Of a DNA stretch of 64,000 bases, positions 21,241 through 32,166 are shown in pieces. The stretch covers positions 1 through 64,000 of the forward strand of contig BCJJ01000025.1 in the NCBI GenBank assembly GCA_039545355.1. The letters run 5' to 3'. The notes below the pieces were generated by a model that saw only the letters and a list, made by a program, of their open reading frames with translations, was not told the DNA's origin and ran no database searches. How positions within the stretch are numbered: the first letter of the stretch is position 1; each line of letters starts with the position of its first letter. Made by a program: the position numbers and the translations under genes. Origin of the DNA: Trichosporon coremiiforme. Taxonomy: Eukaryota > Basidiomycota > Tremellomycetes > Trichosporonales > Trichosporonaceae.

Positions 21241-22295
21241 TCAAGCGGCGACAGGCGTAGCCTTGGAGTGGTCGGGCGTGGCGGTGTGGAATCCATGGGC
21301 TGAGGTCAGCGACGAAGCAAGGGGGAACTTACGGACGGCAGGTCCCCAGATGGCGAGCGACTGGGGTCCCGCGAGGATTCGGCCAGTGGGAGTGTTACAG
21401 TTGACGAGGTCGCCATCCGAGTAGTGCTCGATCATGAAGTCGTCAGGGGTGTACCAGTAATCGAACACCTGGGAGCCTAGAATGTGCCGGCCGACACCCC
21501 ACGATGGCGTGTAGCCCTTGGACACGAGCCACTCGTGTCCGATGGCCTGCACGTCGGGGTCATTGACCTCGAAGGAGCAGTGGTGCACGCTCTGCCGGTC
21601 CGCGTTCTGGCGGAAGAAGAACGTGTGGTGGTCGACCCACTCCTCCTCGCGGTCGACGTGAGTGAACGCCGACACATTCTTGCCCTCCGGATTATGCAGG
21701 ATGTCGGTCGCCTTCAGGTTGAAGTGCGTCGTGAAGAACTCGTATGTCTTATCAAAGTCGCTGACGAGGCTTCGGTTAGAGAAGCAGGGACCAAGGTGAC
21801 TCACTGTCCGAAGTGGCCCAGTTTGAAGACGGGACACGGGCCCTTCTCGAACCGACGGAACTCGCCCTTGCGGATCTTCTGCACGGGGTAGTTGATGTCG
21901 GGCACCTCCTTGGGGTTTGTCTTGGGCTTGCGCTCTTCGAGCCCCCACACAAGACTCATAGGGATGTTGTCGGGATCACGGAAAGTGATCATGAGACCGC
22001 CAGCGGGGCCGGCGGGGACAATGTCGGTGGCGCCTGGAAGAGCGCGGGCCTTCTCGAGGTCCGCCTTTGTCTCAACGAGGAAAGCGCCGCCGAGGAACTC
22101 GGCCTCCCCGTGCTCCGCAACGTAGCAGTAGGCGTCCGGACCCTGACCGGCAAAGTACAGAGTCTTGCCGTCGTTTTCCGAGTACGCCAGCTCCATGCCA
22201 AAGTCCTCCAAGAACTGGCGGGCCCTGTCGAGGTCGACATGGCGGTAGCGCATGTGTGAAACGCGTACGATGCGAATACGAGTGTCCTGCGTCAT
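21241..22295 (-). CDS. extradiol ring-cleavage dioxygenase (VOC family)
   Basis: Fe(II)-dependent meta-cleavage of a catechol. Exons 22295-21805, 21769-21333 and 21299-21241 (introns of 35 and 33 nt) give 328 residues, built as two vicinal-oxygen-chelate domains (about 8-140 and 160-300). The first splice forms KLGHFGHLVSDFDKTYEFF, which holds the first iron-ligand His; the second His is in VHHCSFEVND and the Glu in DFMIEHYSDGD. The last intron is a multiple of three and could be retained, but splicing gives the more family-like WGPAVPHGF. Extradiol cleavage is well known in bacteria and much rarer in fungi, which mostly use ortho-cleavage. It shares a 244-bp divergent promoter with the FAD hydroxylase. 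Confidence 0.9.
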
Positions 22296-22539
22296 GATCG
22301 TGTTATCTGATTACGGGCAGCCACTCCGGGATAGTCGTGCTTTAAGTATGGCACAGGTGCAGCAGCGGAGTTGGCCGATCCCACGTCCCACATCGCGTCC
22401 CACATCGCGTCCCACACCCCACACGGTCCCACAAGTGGCACTATCAGTCCCATTGAGGGAACAGCGGGCCGCTATCCGATCACCTCATGCAGTCGGTCAT
22501 AAAGGAGCAGCACGTACCGCTTTGAGAACACCAGCAACC
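22296..22539. promoter_or_regulatory. divergent promoter with GTCCCAC array
   Basis: Between dioxygenase and hydroxylase starts, GTCCCACA or GTCCCACC-like words occur four times in 22384-22433 and GTCCCATT once at 22447. An exact ATCAGATAA on the minus strand near 22309 is also present. The array matches those before the FAH gene and the MFS transporter. Confidence 0.65.
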
Positions 22540-24305
22540 ATGACAATCGAACACTCTGACGTCCTCATTGTCGGCGCCGGCCCCGTCGGCATGTTTCTCG
22601 CCCTTCTGCTCCACCAGCAGGGCGTGAGCGTCAAGCTGGTGGAGCGTCAGAAGGCTCTCTATCCCCTCCCTCGCGCCGTTGCTTTCGACCACGAATCCCG
22701 CCGCCTGTTTGGCATTGTCGGTTTGGCCGACGCAGTCGCCGAGATAGTAGAGGAGCGCAACGTCAAAGGAGGAGAGGACGGACAGAACTTCGTGTGGCGT
22801 GACAGGAACCTGAAGAGTGAGTCAAGCGCCAAGTTTATTGTACTGACGTTTAGTGGTCGTTGACCTCCATTGCGAGGCTCCCACCCGCTCGGGCTACCCA
22901 ATGGGCAACAACTTCAACCAACCGACCATGGAGCGCCTTCTCGAGAAAACTGTGGTAGAGAGGGGCATTCCTCTCGTTCGCGGTTACGGTGCGTGACGAG
23001 AAAGGGCGGACTAACCCCCAGAGCTGGCATCTATCACTCAGCACGCGGATCGAGTGGAGGCCGATTTCGCCGAGTTTGTGCCGGCATCGACCGCGAAGAC
23101 CGGCGTTGTCGTGGACGGCCTGGTTTGCGGACCGGGTGCCTGCCCTGGAAAGACCGAGACGAAGTCGTCCCTTCGGGCCAGCGCTTCCTATCTCATCGGC
23201 TGCGACGGTGCCAACTCAACCGTGCGCCGTCTTGAGGGCATGACGCAAACGGATCTCGGGTTCAAGGAGGACTGGCTTATCATTGATCTGGTAGGTGAAT
23301 GGGTAGTTGCACCAAACTGATATCAGCTACTCCGGGACGGCTACGTGCCTCCACTGGTGCAGCGAATCGGCGCCGCTCAGATCTGCGACCCCGACCGGCC
23401 CACGACCTGCATCACGGCTGGAAAGGATCGCAAGCGCTTCGAATTCATGCGTATCCCAGGAGAGTCGCGCGAGACCCTCCTCGGCGACGACAGAGTGTGG
23501 GAGCTGCTCGAGCCCTACGGCTTCAAACCAGACAATGTCGATCTGGAGCGCAAGGTGATCTACACGTTCAACGCCCGCTGGGGCAATGAGTTCTTCAAGG
23601 ACCGGGTCGTGCTCGCTGGGGACGCTTTACACTTGATGCCTCCATTCATTGGTCAGGGCCTGAACTCCGGCTTCCGCGACGCAGGCGCTCTCGGCTGGCG
23701 CCTCCCCCTGGTCCTGAAGGGGGTCGCGAGTGAAAATCTCTTCCAGAGCTACCAGGAGGAGCGGCTGAACCACATTCGCAAGCTCACGGAGTACTGCGTC
23801 CAGCTCGGGGAGGTCATCTGCGAGACGGACCACGAGAAATCGAAGGCAATCCATGCAAAGATGCGCGCTGCCCGTGAGTGAACGGTCGCGAGCGACTCTG
23901 CTGACGTCAGCCCCTGGACGCCGCTACGACCCTCCCCTCGGTCGGCCCGGCACTCTGACATTGCAGGAGGAGGCAGGCCGGCTCAGTCTACACCGTAAGC
24001 TCGGCCCCAAGCAGGAGTTCTTCGACCATGTTCATGGATACGGCTGGGTGCTGCTCACCTTCGGCGACGAGTCGTGTGACGGCAGCCTGTCAGGCGAGTC
24101 TCGCGAGTGGTTCCTGAACACACTCGGAGGCAAATGCGTCAACGTCTCGGCGGCGCAAGACACCGATGGCGAGTACGCAGAGTGGTTTGCGAACAGTCTC
24201 GGGAAAGACCACGCTGTACTTGTGCGGCCAGACTTCTACGTATTCGGCCATTGCCCTGTCGAGTCTGTGAATGCTCTTGTAGACGAGTTGCAGTCAAAGA
24301 TGTAA
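22540..24305 (+). CDS. FAD-dependent aromatic hydroxylase (MhpA/phenol hydroxylase-like)
   Basis: Class A flavin monooxygenase adding OH to a phenolic ring with NAD(P)H and O2. Five exons (22540-22816, 22854-22988, 23022-23290, 23327-23873, 23911-24305) with introns of 33-37 nt give 540 residues. The N-terminal dinucleotide fold VLIVGAGPVGMFLALLL (8-24), the second FAD/NAD motif SYLIGCDGANSTVRRLEG, and the GDALHLMPPFIGQGLNSGFRD block with the GD motif are all intact. Sequence style is closest to 3-(3-hydroxyphenyl)propionate and resorcinol-type hydroxylases. Divergent from the extradiol dioxygenase, it would supply its catechol. The exact substrate is not readable. Confidence 0.9.
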
Positions 24306-24433
24306 ACGAATATGTACCGGGTGTATTTCGGGATCGGCAATTTCGTGCCCGCGTCACCTCCACTTTTCTAGTCCACCACTTTGCATTTGCCCATCTCACC
24401 AGCATATCTTCCATCCCAGCTGCCTGTTCCGCC

Positions 24434-26565
24434 ATGGACAAGACCATGGACAAGACCTGCCCCGACTGCGGTCGCGTCTTCACCAAAGCCGCTCACCTCA
24501 CCCGACACCGCCTCACGCATGACCAACAACGACCCTTCAGCTGCAACGCATGCGACAAGGCATTCGCTCGTCCAGACGCCTTGCAGCGGCACATGCGCAC
24601 TCTCCACGGCAAGCGTCAAAGGACCGAAAGCGAAGCGCAAAGTGATGCCCCGACACCTCCCTCCTCCAGTTTCGACCTCTTGACAACGGACGCTCTAGGC
24701 AGTATCGGCTTCCCTCCGTTGTTTCCGCTTCCAGTCTTCGCGAACACGTCCACTCCTACGACACAGAGCCTTGACGAGATGGTGGCAGGCTGGCTCACAC
24801 AGGATGGAGGGGCCCTGGCGACAGAGAATGCTCTAGCAGCCGCTTTCTCAGACCAAGTGAACTGGGAACCCGACTTGACTGGTACTTTCTACGCCGAGCC
24901 GCAGGAGACGTACAGGGAGCCGCGGAGGCGTCTGATGAACGCCGATACGTGGGAGTCTGGCATGACGAACCCGCAGCACCAGGATGTCAGTCGCCCGGGG
25001 TCACCTCCTCCGCGTGAGATAACTTCCCCCGAAGAGGTTGTCGCCGAATTGCGTGTGAATCACGCCGTGAGTCTCCCCATTTGCGCTGCTGACAACAGAC
25101 GCCCCCGCGAGACGCGGTGATTCCGTCGATGAAGTTCCTCGAGGCCTGTCTGCACCTGTACTTCCGTGACTTCCACCCATCGTTTCCCGTTATCCACCGA
25201 CCAACGTTTGAGCGCGACAGGACACCACCGCTTCTACTGCTCAGTATGTGTAGTATCGGCTGCATGTTCGTCGGAACGCAGGCAGCGCGCGACAGCGGCG
25301 TCTGGATCTACGAGCGGCTGCACCACGTCATCGTGGTGACGCGAGACGCCAAGATGGCGACTGAGGAGTCGCGCGTCGCCGTAATGCTCAGCGCACTCCT
25401 CGGACAGTCCTTCAGCTTCCTGTATGGACAACCCAAACAGATGTTGACGGCGGAGAGTTTCCACGGCAGCCTGAGCACCAAGGCTCGGCGGAGCGGCCTG
25501 GCGAAGCTTCAGCGAAACCCTATCCCTGATCTCGACGTCGATCCAGCCAAGCTGAAGAAGCGATGGCGCGAGTGGGCCAAGCAGGAGACTTTGCGACGAC
25601 TTACTCTCGGGCTGACAATTCATGCCGCGGAATCGACCGTCTACAGCGGGATGGCGCGCTTCATGGTTGGGCAAGTTACCGACACGGACGGATACAGCGA
25701 TGCTCTCTTTGAGGCGAATGACGCGGAGACGTGGCGTGCCATTGCCTTAGGAAGGGTAGTCCAGACTCCCGAAGTTTTCCTGCCATCGGCCCTTTTGGCG
25801 CAGACGATAGTCAATGTACACAAGGCGCGCGAGCTTTCCCAGACTCCCTTCGGAAGGGAGCTGCCGCTTTCTGAATTCTACGCCCACATGGTGCGAATGG
25901 CGACAGACCACGGCATCTCAGCTGTGCTGGAGCACCCCCGAAGCGTCGCGCCAGATCATCTGCGGTCGCTCGCGGCACTGTGGCACTACACCTGTACCGT
26001 CCGTCTCGCTCCGCTGGACCTGATCCAAGAGGCTGCCGGGCGCGGCGGGAACCCACCTAGCGAAATCATTGCCGAAACAGAGCAATGGGCCAACACACCA
26101 GCGGCAAGACTTGCGGCGTTGCACTCTGGTCACGTACTACACCATGCTGCAGACTTGCATGATCGTGGGTTCCTCCTCCCAAGGTGAGCATTCTCCAAGT
26201 TCTAGCTGATGCGCAGGGCGGTCTTTCAGGCGACGTTGTTGCTTTTGTGCTACCTTCACTTCTCACCCCCGTCGGATGAGCCGTTCGATGCCCTTGAGGT
26301 TGTCGACTGGAGCCGACTGTGCAGCTCTTTGGAGAGCGAAGCAACTGGAACAGCCGAGCGCTTCGTAGCCGAAGGTAAACGATCCATCCAAGTTACGGGC
26401 TTTTGCGACGGAAAGGAGAAGGCATTGGACATCGTGATGTGGGTCGTCCCCAAGGAATGCACTGACCCCAGACTGCGGTCGCGAAGCAACCGTCTTCTCC
26501 GTCGCTGCACCCCGTGGGGCATTGGCGAGACACTGAGCGAGGTGCTATCCAAAATTTGGATCTAA
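24434..26565 (+). CDS. C2H2 zinc-finger regulator with fungal-type activation domain
   Basis: Nuclear transcription factor, 688 residues, from exons 24434-25066, 25099-26183 and 26217-26565 (introns of 32 and 33 nt). Two tandem C2H2 fingers open the protein: CPDCGRVFTKAAHLTRH and CNACDKAFARPDALQRH (about residues 8-55). A Pro/Ser-rich linker follows, then from about 215 a fungal_trans-type domain (LHLYFRDFHPSFPVIHRPTF and later ESTVYSGMARF). The gene is embedded among the aromatic catabolism genes and is therefore the likely pathway regulator. Its fingers would be expected to read a G-rich word, compatible with the repeated GTGGGAC, but that link is inference. Confidence 0.88.
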
Positions 26566-26756
26566 AGACCCCGCAGGTGGGCAACGACTCCATTGGTTGC
26601 CACCAGTGTGGGACACTGTGGGGCCGTGTGGGACATGTGGGACCGTGTGGGACATGTGGGGGGATGGTGTGGGGCATGTGGGTAAGCGGCGTCGGGGTCC
26701 CGCAATCGAGTCAGCATAAAGGAGGCTGCGGCTTTTGCTTTCTAGTAACCATCACC
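26566..26756. promoter_or_regulatory. MFS transporter promoter with GTGGGAC array
   Basis: Between 26605 and 26685 TGTGGGAC occurs at least four times, interleaved with GTGGGGC variants. This is the third promoter in the cluster with the motif. Confidence 0.65.
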
Positions 26757-28637
26757 ATGGCGTCTTCACTGAACGAGGTTGAGAAAGGCTGCGATGTCCA
26801 GGAGGAAGTCGTTGACACTGACCTCGTCTACGCCGACGAGAACGAGGAGCCGGTTTTCCACCGTCGCACGTACATCGCCCTGCTTGCGCTGTTCATCTTG
26901 AACTACGTGCAGATCGTGGCTCTGAACGGCCCTCCAGGAATCGTAAGTCTGCCTTCGGACTCGCTAACGGAAGCTCCATTTTCTGGCTCAAGACGTGCAT
27001 GGTGAGGCTGCCGCAACCTGGGTCCCAAACGCCTTGTCGCTCGTGCAGGCCGTGCTTAGCCCTGTTATTGTGCGTCCTGCGCCAAAGCGCCACTGACCCC
27101 CAGTCCTACGCTTCCGACACGTTCCAAGCGCGCAAGGTCCTGCTCATCGTTACCTGCACCATCTCCTTCATCGGTGCAGCCATTGCTCCGGGCGCAAACA
27201 ACATTTACCGCGTCATCGTAGCGCAGATCCTTGTCGGGTTCGGGTTTGCGGCTGTGCCACTGGCTTACGCCATCCCATCAGAGGTTAGTAACCCGACTGG
27301 GTCGACTAACCGCAGATCGTCCCACGGCGCTGGCGTCCGATTACACTCGCCGTCATGAACGTTGCCGCTCAGCTCGGTGCGCTGACCGGCTCACTTGGCG
27401 GAGGCGCACTCACTAGAGCTTCTCATCACAGCGGGTGGCGAAACCTTTACGTAAGCCATTCTTCCCACATGAGCTGACAACAGTGGCTGCAGATGGGTCT
27501 CTGGGGTGCTGCTGTCGTGGGCATTCTGCTAGGCTACAGCCCACCGAAGCGTCATTCGCGGCTCGACCACCTTTCCTTCTGGCAGAAGATCGGCAAACTC
27601 GACTTGCCTGGCATGGGTCTGCTCGCGGCCGGTCTGTCGCTTCTTTTGACGGGTTTGACCCTTGGGGACAACCCGTGGGAATGGACGAATGTGCGAGTAC
27701 TGACGACGCTCATCATTGGCATTGTTGTGCTGATTGTGTTCGGTCTGTACGAGTGGAAGGGCACCAAGACCGGGGTCCTGCACCATGAGCTGTTCTCACT
27801 GCGCACGTTCCCCCTTTCAATCGCGCTGATGTTCATCGAGGGCATCATGCTGTTCTCCATCATCGTCATTTACCCCGCTCTGTGAGTGAGCATATACAGC
27901 AAAACTGTGCTGACGCCAGAACTGGGAAGCTGTTCGAGACCGACCCTTTGATGGCGGCTGTGCGGGGCGCGCCGTTCTGGATCGGTGCTGCAGTCGGGAC
28001 GGTGATTTTCGGATTCTGGAGCTCCAAGATGCGCACGATCCGCAGCCCGATGTTCGTTGGATTCCTGATCTTCACTGCAGGCTTGGTGGGCATGGCCACC
28101 ATACAACCGCGGCACTCGGCAAACGCGGTCGTGTTCGATGGCCTTGCGGGAGTCGGGTTCGGCTCGCCGCTTGTTCTGATCGTTGCTGGAGTGCAGCTCG
28201 CGACCCCGCACCACCTTATCGCGACTGCGACCGCCGTGTTGACCTCTACACGTGCTGTTGCCGCGTCCACCTTCACGGCGATCTACACTGCTGCGTACAC
28301 GACACAGGCCAAGACCAAGCTCCCGCGCGCGGTGGCCGCAGCGGCGTCGGCTGCTGGTCTTTCCCAGCATCTAGACTCGTTTGTCGAATACGCGATTGCA
28401 GGCAACACGACTGCGATGGAGGCGATTCCAGGGGCTACTGCTTCGATTGTGAATGCGGGACTGGAGGGTGTGAAGCAGGGCCAGGCAGACAGCTACCGTG
28501 TCGTGTGGATTATCGCGGCGCCTTTCGGGATACTCGCGTGTGTGTTCGTCTACTTCCTCGACGACATGCGGACGCTGATGACGTATCGTGTAGACGCGCC
28601 CGTGGAGGAGCTGCATGCGAAGCGCGAAGTCGTCTGA
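26757..28637 (+). CDS. MFS transporter of the aromatic catabolism cluster
   Basis: Six exons (26757-26942, 26974-27069, 27104-27283, 27316-27450, 27484-27881, 27920-28637) with five introns of 31-38 nt give 570 residues. The splices join into TWVPNALSLVQAVLSPV, SDTFQARKVLLIV and PSEIVPRRWRP, typical of the 14-spanner drug/siderophore-like MFS group (TRI12-type). The N-terminus is acidic and cytosolic. Position next to the regulator and a shared GTGGGAC promoter array suggest import of the aromatic substrate or export of toxic intermediates; direction cannot be read from sequence. Confidence 0.9.
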
Positions 28638-28989
28638 TTGATATCAACTTAATAGGGATGCAAGGTTTAGCCGGACTGTTTGCTAGCATGCCTCGGTTGC
28701 CGTTGTCACATGACCATGTTGATCCGCATTCCGCTTCTTCCGCACTCTCCGCAGCCACATCCCGCTTCCAACAACCTGTCCGAAATCCGATTCCCAACTC
28801 CAGAATATCACGTGTAGGAGCCCCACGGACCCCAGGAATAGCACCTAGATGTGCATAACCCCCCAGAAAGAATGGAATTCAAGGATTCCCGACGACAAGC
28901 GGGTGCGAGGATGTTGAATCATGGGAGTGAGGCAGCAATATCTTCTATAAAGGGCGTGGCCGGATGAGTGATTCACCGCAGTGCCCACC
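28638..28989. other. intergenic, promoter of next transporter
   Basis: 352 bp without a gene. It ends with a duplicated CCCACCATGACTCTTGAC word that creates two in-frame start codons. No GTGGGAC array is present, which sets the next gene apart from the upstream cluster. Confidence 0.4.
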
Positions 28990-30654
28990 ATGACTCTTGA
29001 CGAAGTACCCACCATGACTCTTGACGGCAAGTATGACCTCGACGAGAAGGAAGTCGCGGACTGTGTGGTTGAGTCCACGTTACGCAGCAACTACTTCCAC
29101 CTCACGCCACACGAGGCCCGCCGTAAGTTCTGGCGACTCTACCTCACGGCGATGAGCCTGTGCATTGGCGGCATGTACGTTGGATATTCGGTCGTCGCCC
29201 CAGGCAATGTCGTTGCGAACCCTGGCTTTATCAAGGTGGGTCGGGAAATGACGAAGCTAACAGCAGATGATGGGCACGAAGACAAACCCGGTGACCGGCG
29301 CCACCGAGCTAGACGCCGTGCATGTGTCCCTCTGGAGCGGGTTCACGATCGTCGGTCAGGTCTGCGGCATGCTGATCGCACCGCTCGGCGACTTCATCGG
29401 GCGCAAGCCGACGTTGTGGATCATGACGGTTCTGATGATCGGGGCTATTGTGATGGAGATGCTCGCTAGTAACTGGAAGGTGTTCCTGGGAGGCAAGATC
29501 CTCACGGGCCTGTCGACAGGACTAGCAATGGCCGGCATCACGGGGCTGTGCGCGGAGCTCACGCTCCCCCAGTTCTCTGGCGACGTCATGGGTGCCTTCG
29601 CGCTCGGCTTCAGCTTCGGCCAGCTCCCTTGCGCCGTGGGACTCGAGGTGCTGTTCAAGACCGCGCCGCTGGAGTTCCGCCGGATCTTCTACGCGCAGTT
29701 CGTCGTCGTCGGCCTATGGCTTGTGCCCCTCATCATGGTGCCGGAGAGTCCCATGTGGCTCGCGTCCAAGGGTCGTCACGACAAGGGCAAGAAGGCGCTG
29801 AGAAGGCTGGTGGGCAACGTCGATGGCTACGACCTCGACCACGAGTACGCCGTCATCGTCGCGCAGCTTGAGGAGAGCACGCGCACCGCGAAGTACAGCT
29901 GGCTCACCCTGTTCCGCGGACACAATCTCAAGCGCACCATGATCACGTGCATTCTGCCGACCTTGATGTACTTCTCGGGACAGCCATTGATCTACGGCCA
30001 GACAGCGTATTTCTTCCAGACTGCGGGACTCGAGGACCCCTTCGTCGGTAACCTCATCATCACAGTCCTCACGATTGTCTTTGTCGCCGTCGGCAACTGG
30101 TATGTGCTACCGCGCGTGCCCCGCCGCAAGGCGGTGTTGTTCTTCATCGCGGTCTCCGTGCCCCTGCTTCTGATCATTGGCGGCCTCGGCTGTCTCCAAG
30201 TCACGAAGAAGGTCGCGTCGGGCCTGATTGCGGTATGCTCGGTCTGGGTGTGCGCCTTCAGCAGTACGGTCGCAGTGCTGTATTGGATCACGATTGGCCA
30301 GATCCCGACGGCGTCCATTAGGCAGATGACAATCACATTTGCCTTGATCTTCATGTCGGCATGGGGTGCCATGTGGACATACGTCGTCCCCCTGCTCCTC
30401 AGCCCGCAGAAGGCGGGTCTCGGCATGAAAACGTGCTTCGTCTTCGCAGCTGTCTGCGCACCATTCTTCCCTCGTGAGTAATCATCTCTCCAAAGCTGAC
30501 CGCAGTCGTATACTTTTGCCTCCCGGAGACATTAGGTCGGTCAAGCGCGGCTCTGGACGAGCTGTTCGCGCGTGGCGTGCCCCTGCGCAAGTTTGCTGAG
30601 ACGCCAACCAAAGTGGAGAACACGTTGGTGGAGGACGTCGTGGTGGCCGTGTAG
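28990..30654 (+). CDS. MFS sugar-type transporter
   Basis: Exons 28990-29235, 29267-30473 and 30506-30654 (introns of 31 and 32 nt) give 533 residues. Motifs: GDFIGRKPTLWIMT between TM2 and TM3, PESPMWLASKGR after TM6, GQPLIYGQTAYFFQTAG in TM7 and CLPETLGRSSAALDELF after TM12. It is an SP-family member close to maltose or quinate-like permeases. The N-terminus has a 24-bp tandem duplication (MTLDEVP then MTLDG) giving two possible starts eight codons apart. It flanks the aromatic cluster but lacks its promoter motif; the substrate is unknown. Confidence 0.9.
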
Positions 30655-30770
30655 GTTGTAACCGTGTCAGAAGAGCTTGCAGGGTCAAGTTTATAGGAAC
30701 ATTCGATGCAGACACTAAAGGCACAAGCCAACGAGTTACACGAGCGTCACTAATACCCACCGACCCGACT

Positions 30771-31830
30771 TCATCGCTGATCTCTTGCATGCTCACATCT
30801 GAAGGCTTTTTTTACGTACAGCATGCGCTGGTACCCGGTGTACACGTCGTTAAAGCTCTCGGGAGGTCTCGGTAGAAACTGAGTGAAGCAGATACCCTGG
30901 TGTCAGCAATGCAACATCAGTGGCTTACCGCAATGGGATCAATCCAGTACTGCGCGCTTGACATGCCCCCCCAGGCACGGGTGCCGGCTTTGGGTCCGAA
31001 GCGCGAATCAGTCTTGAAGAGCAGGAAGCCAACGCTGCGGCCGCCGCGTTGTGCGTCATCACCGTCTTCGCTTGACAGCTTCGCCGCCACCTGCTGTTCC
31101 ATCTGCAACGCCAGTTCGGACGACAGGAGTCGGAGAACAGCTGGCGGTACGAGTTCTCCGAAATGATCCCGCCGCTTTCGCCGGCGAGGATACCCTGCAG
31201 GAAGCGCAGGTACGCATGCCCGAAACACGCTCAACGGGTAGCCCGGCCCACTGGAAACCGATCGAGTACTTCCACTCTTCCACTTGTCAGTATCCCTCCT
31301 GCGTCCCGGCCCAGTGGCCGAGCGAGCAGGTCAGCGTGTTGTAGCCCGTGATGAGCTCCGAGGTGAAGGTGCAGCTCAGGCTCAGGGCGTGCGTGAGAAG
31401 ATGGCGGAGTGTAAAAACGCTTGGTTCGTGGAACGAACCGAGGCTTACTATCGACAATATCGGTGAACTCCGGCCAGCTCAGGGCAGTGTTTCGGGATTA
31501 GGTCTGGAGAGGCAAGGTCAAATTTGTCGCATCGGCAAGTTGCAGGACGGCGACGGCAGTCGCCAGCTTGGTCACGGAGTCAAACGGGGTTGCGACAATA
31601 TCGATGCGTGCGAGTAACGAGGTAGGGTCGTTATCAACTAGGGGCTGATCGGTGTTCAAAGAATTTACCGATTTGCGGATGTTGAGATGGACTTACACCG
31701 TAACTAGTCTACCTGCCGTCCTCCCAGAAGCGAGGTAGGCAGGTGTTCCATCGGCATTAGTTACCCCCAGAAAATATATATCCTGGGTCAGCTGTGGAGT
31801 ACTTGTTACGCGGCAGTTCTCCATTACACC
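30771..31830 (-). pseudogene. decayed beta-lactamase-family serine hydrolase
   Basis: Minus-strand pieces follow the class C beta-lactamase/esterase order: YFLGVTNADGTPAYLASG, the SxxK motif in FDSVTKLATAVAVLQLAD, then FDLASPDLIPKHCPEL, FTLRHLLTHA, WKYSIGFQWAGLPVERVSG, AYLRFLQGILAGESGG, RAWGGMSSAQYWIDP and FTQFLPRPPESFNDVY. Pieces lie in different frames: a one-base loss seems to follow LADA, a TGA interrupts before the VEEW block, and the segment between VSG and the AYLRFL block is missing. Two plausible introns remain, one 32 nt (30897-30928). Active-site Ser and Lys codons survive, so decay may be recent. A sequencing error could explain one break but not all. Confidence 0.75.
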
Positions 31831-32166
31831 AGTTGCCTGTTTGCGGCGCCGAGCATCCAAAGACCAGATCGTCACTAAGTTCAGAGGTCGGTAAGCTTTC
31901 CGGAGTCTCGGAAGGCCCTGTTCACGCTCCTGGAATCACGATATCGCAATTGGGAACACAGTGGTGTCAGCTAGCATGTCTTTGCTGAAAGTTCAACCGG
32001 TGACAGCTTGCGCGGGGCCCGCATTGTAGTAAGATTCCATTGAGCATGGGCTCACGTCCACCGTCTGCCTGCCAGCAGGTGTCCTCATGCGAGGCTGCTC
32101 GTCAGCTTGGTGTCAGGGCGTCAGCTGTTATCCTCAAAACGTTTGAGCCGGCTGAAAGTTGCATGG
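31831..32166. other. unassigned stretch upstream of the decayed hydrolase
   Basis: Possible upstream exons of the decayed hydrolase on the minus strand: an acceptor-like CTGACCCAG lies at 31783-31791 and donor GTGAGCC at 32049-32054. No protein family recognisable. Just outside, 16 bp (accgatttgcggatgt) at 31667 recur at 32303. Confidence 0.3.
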
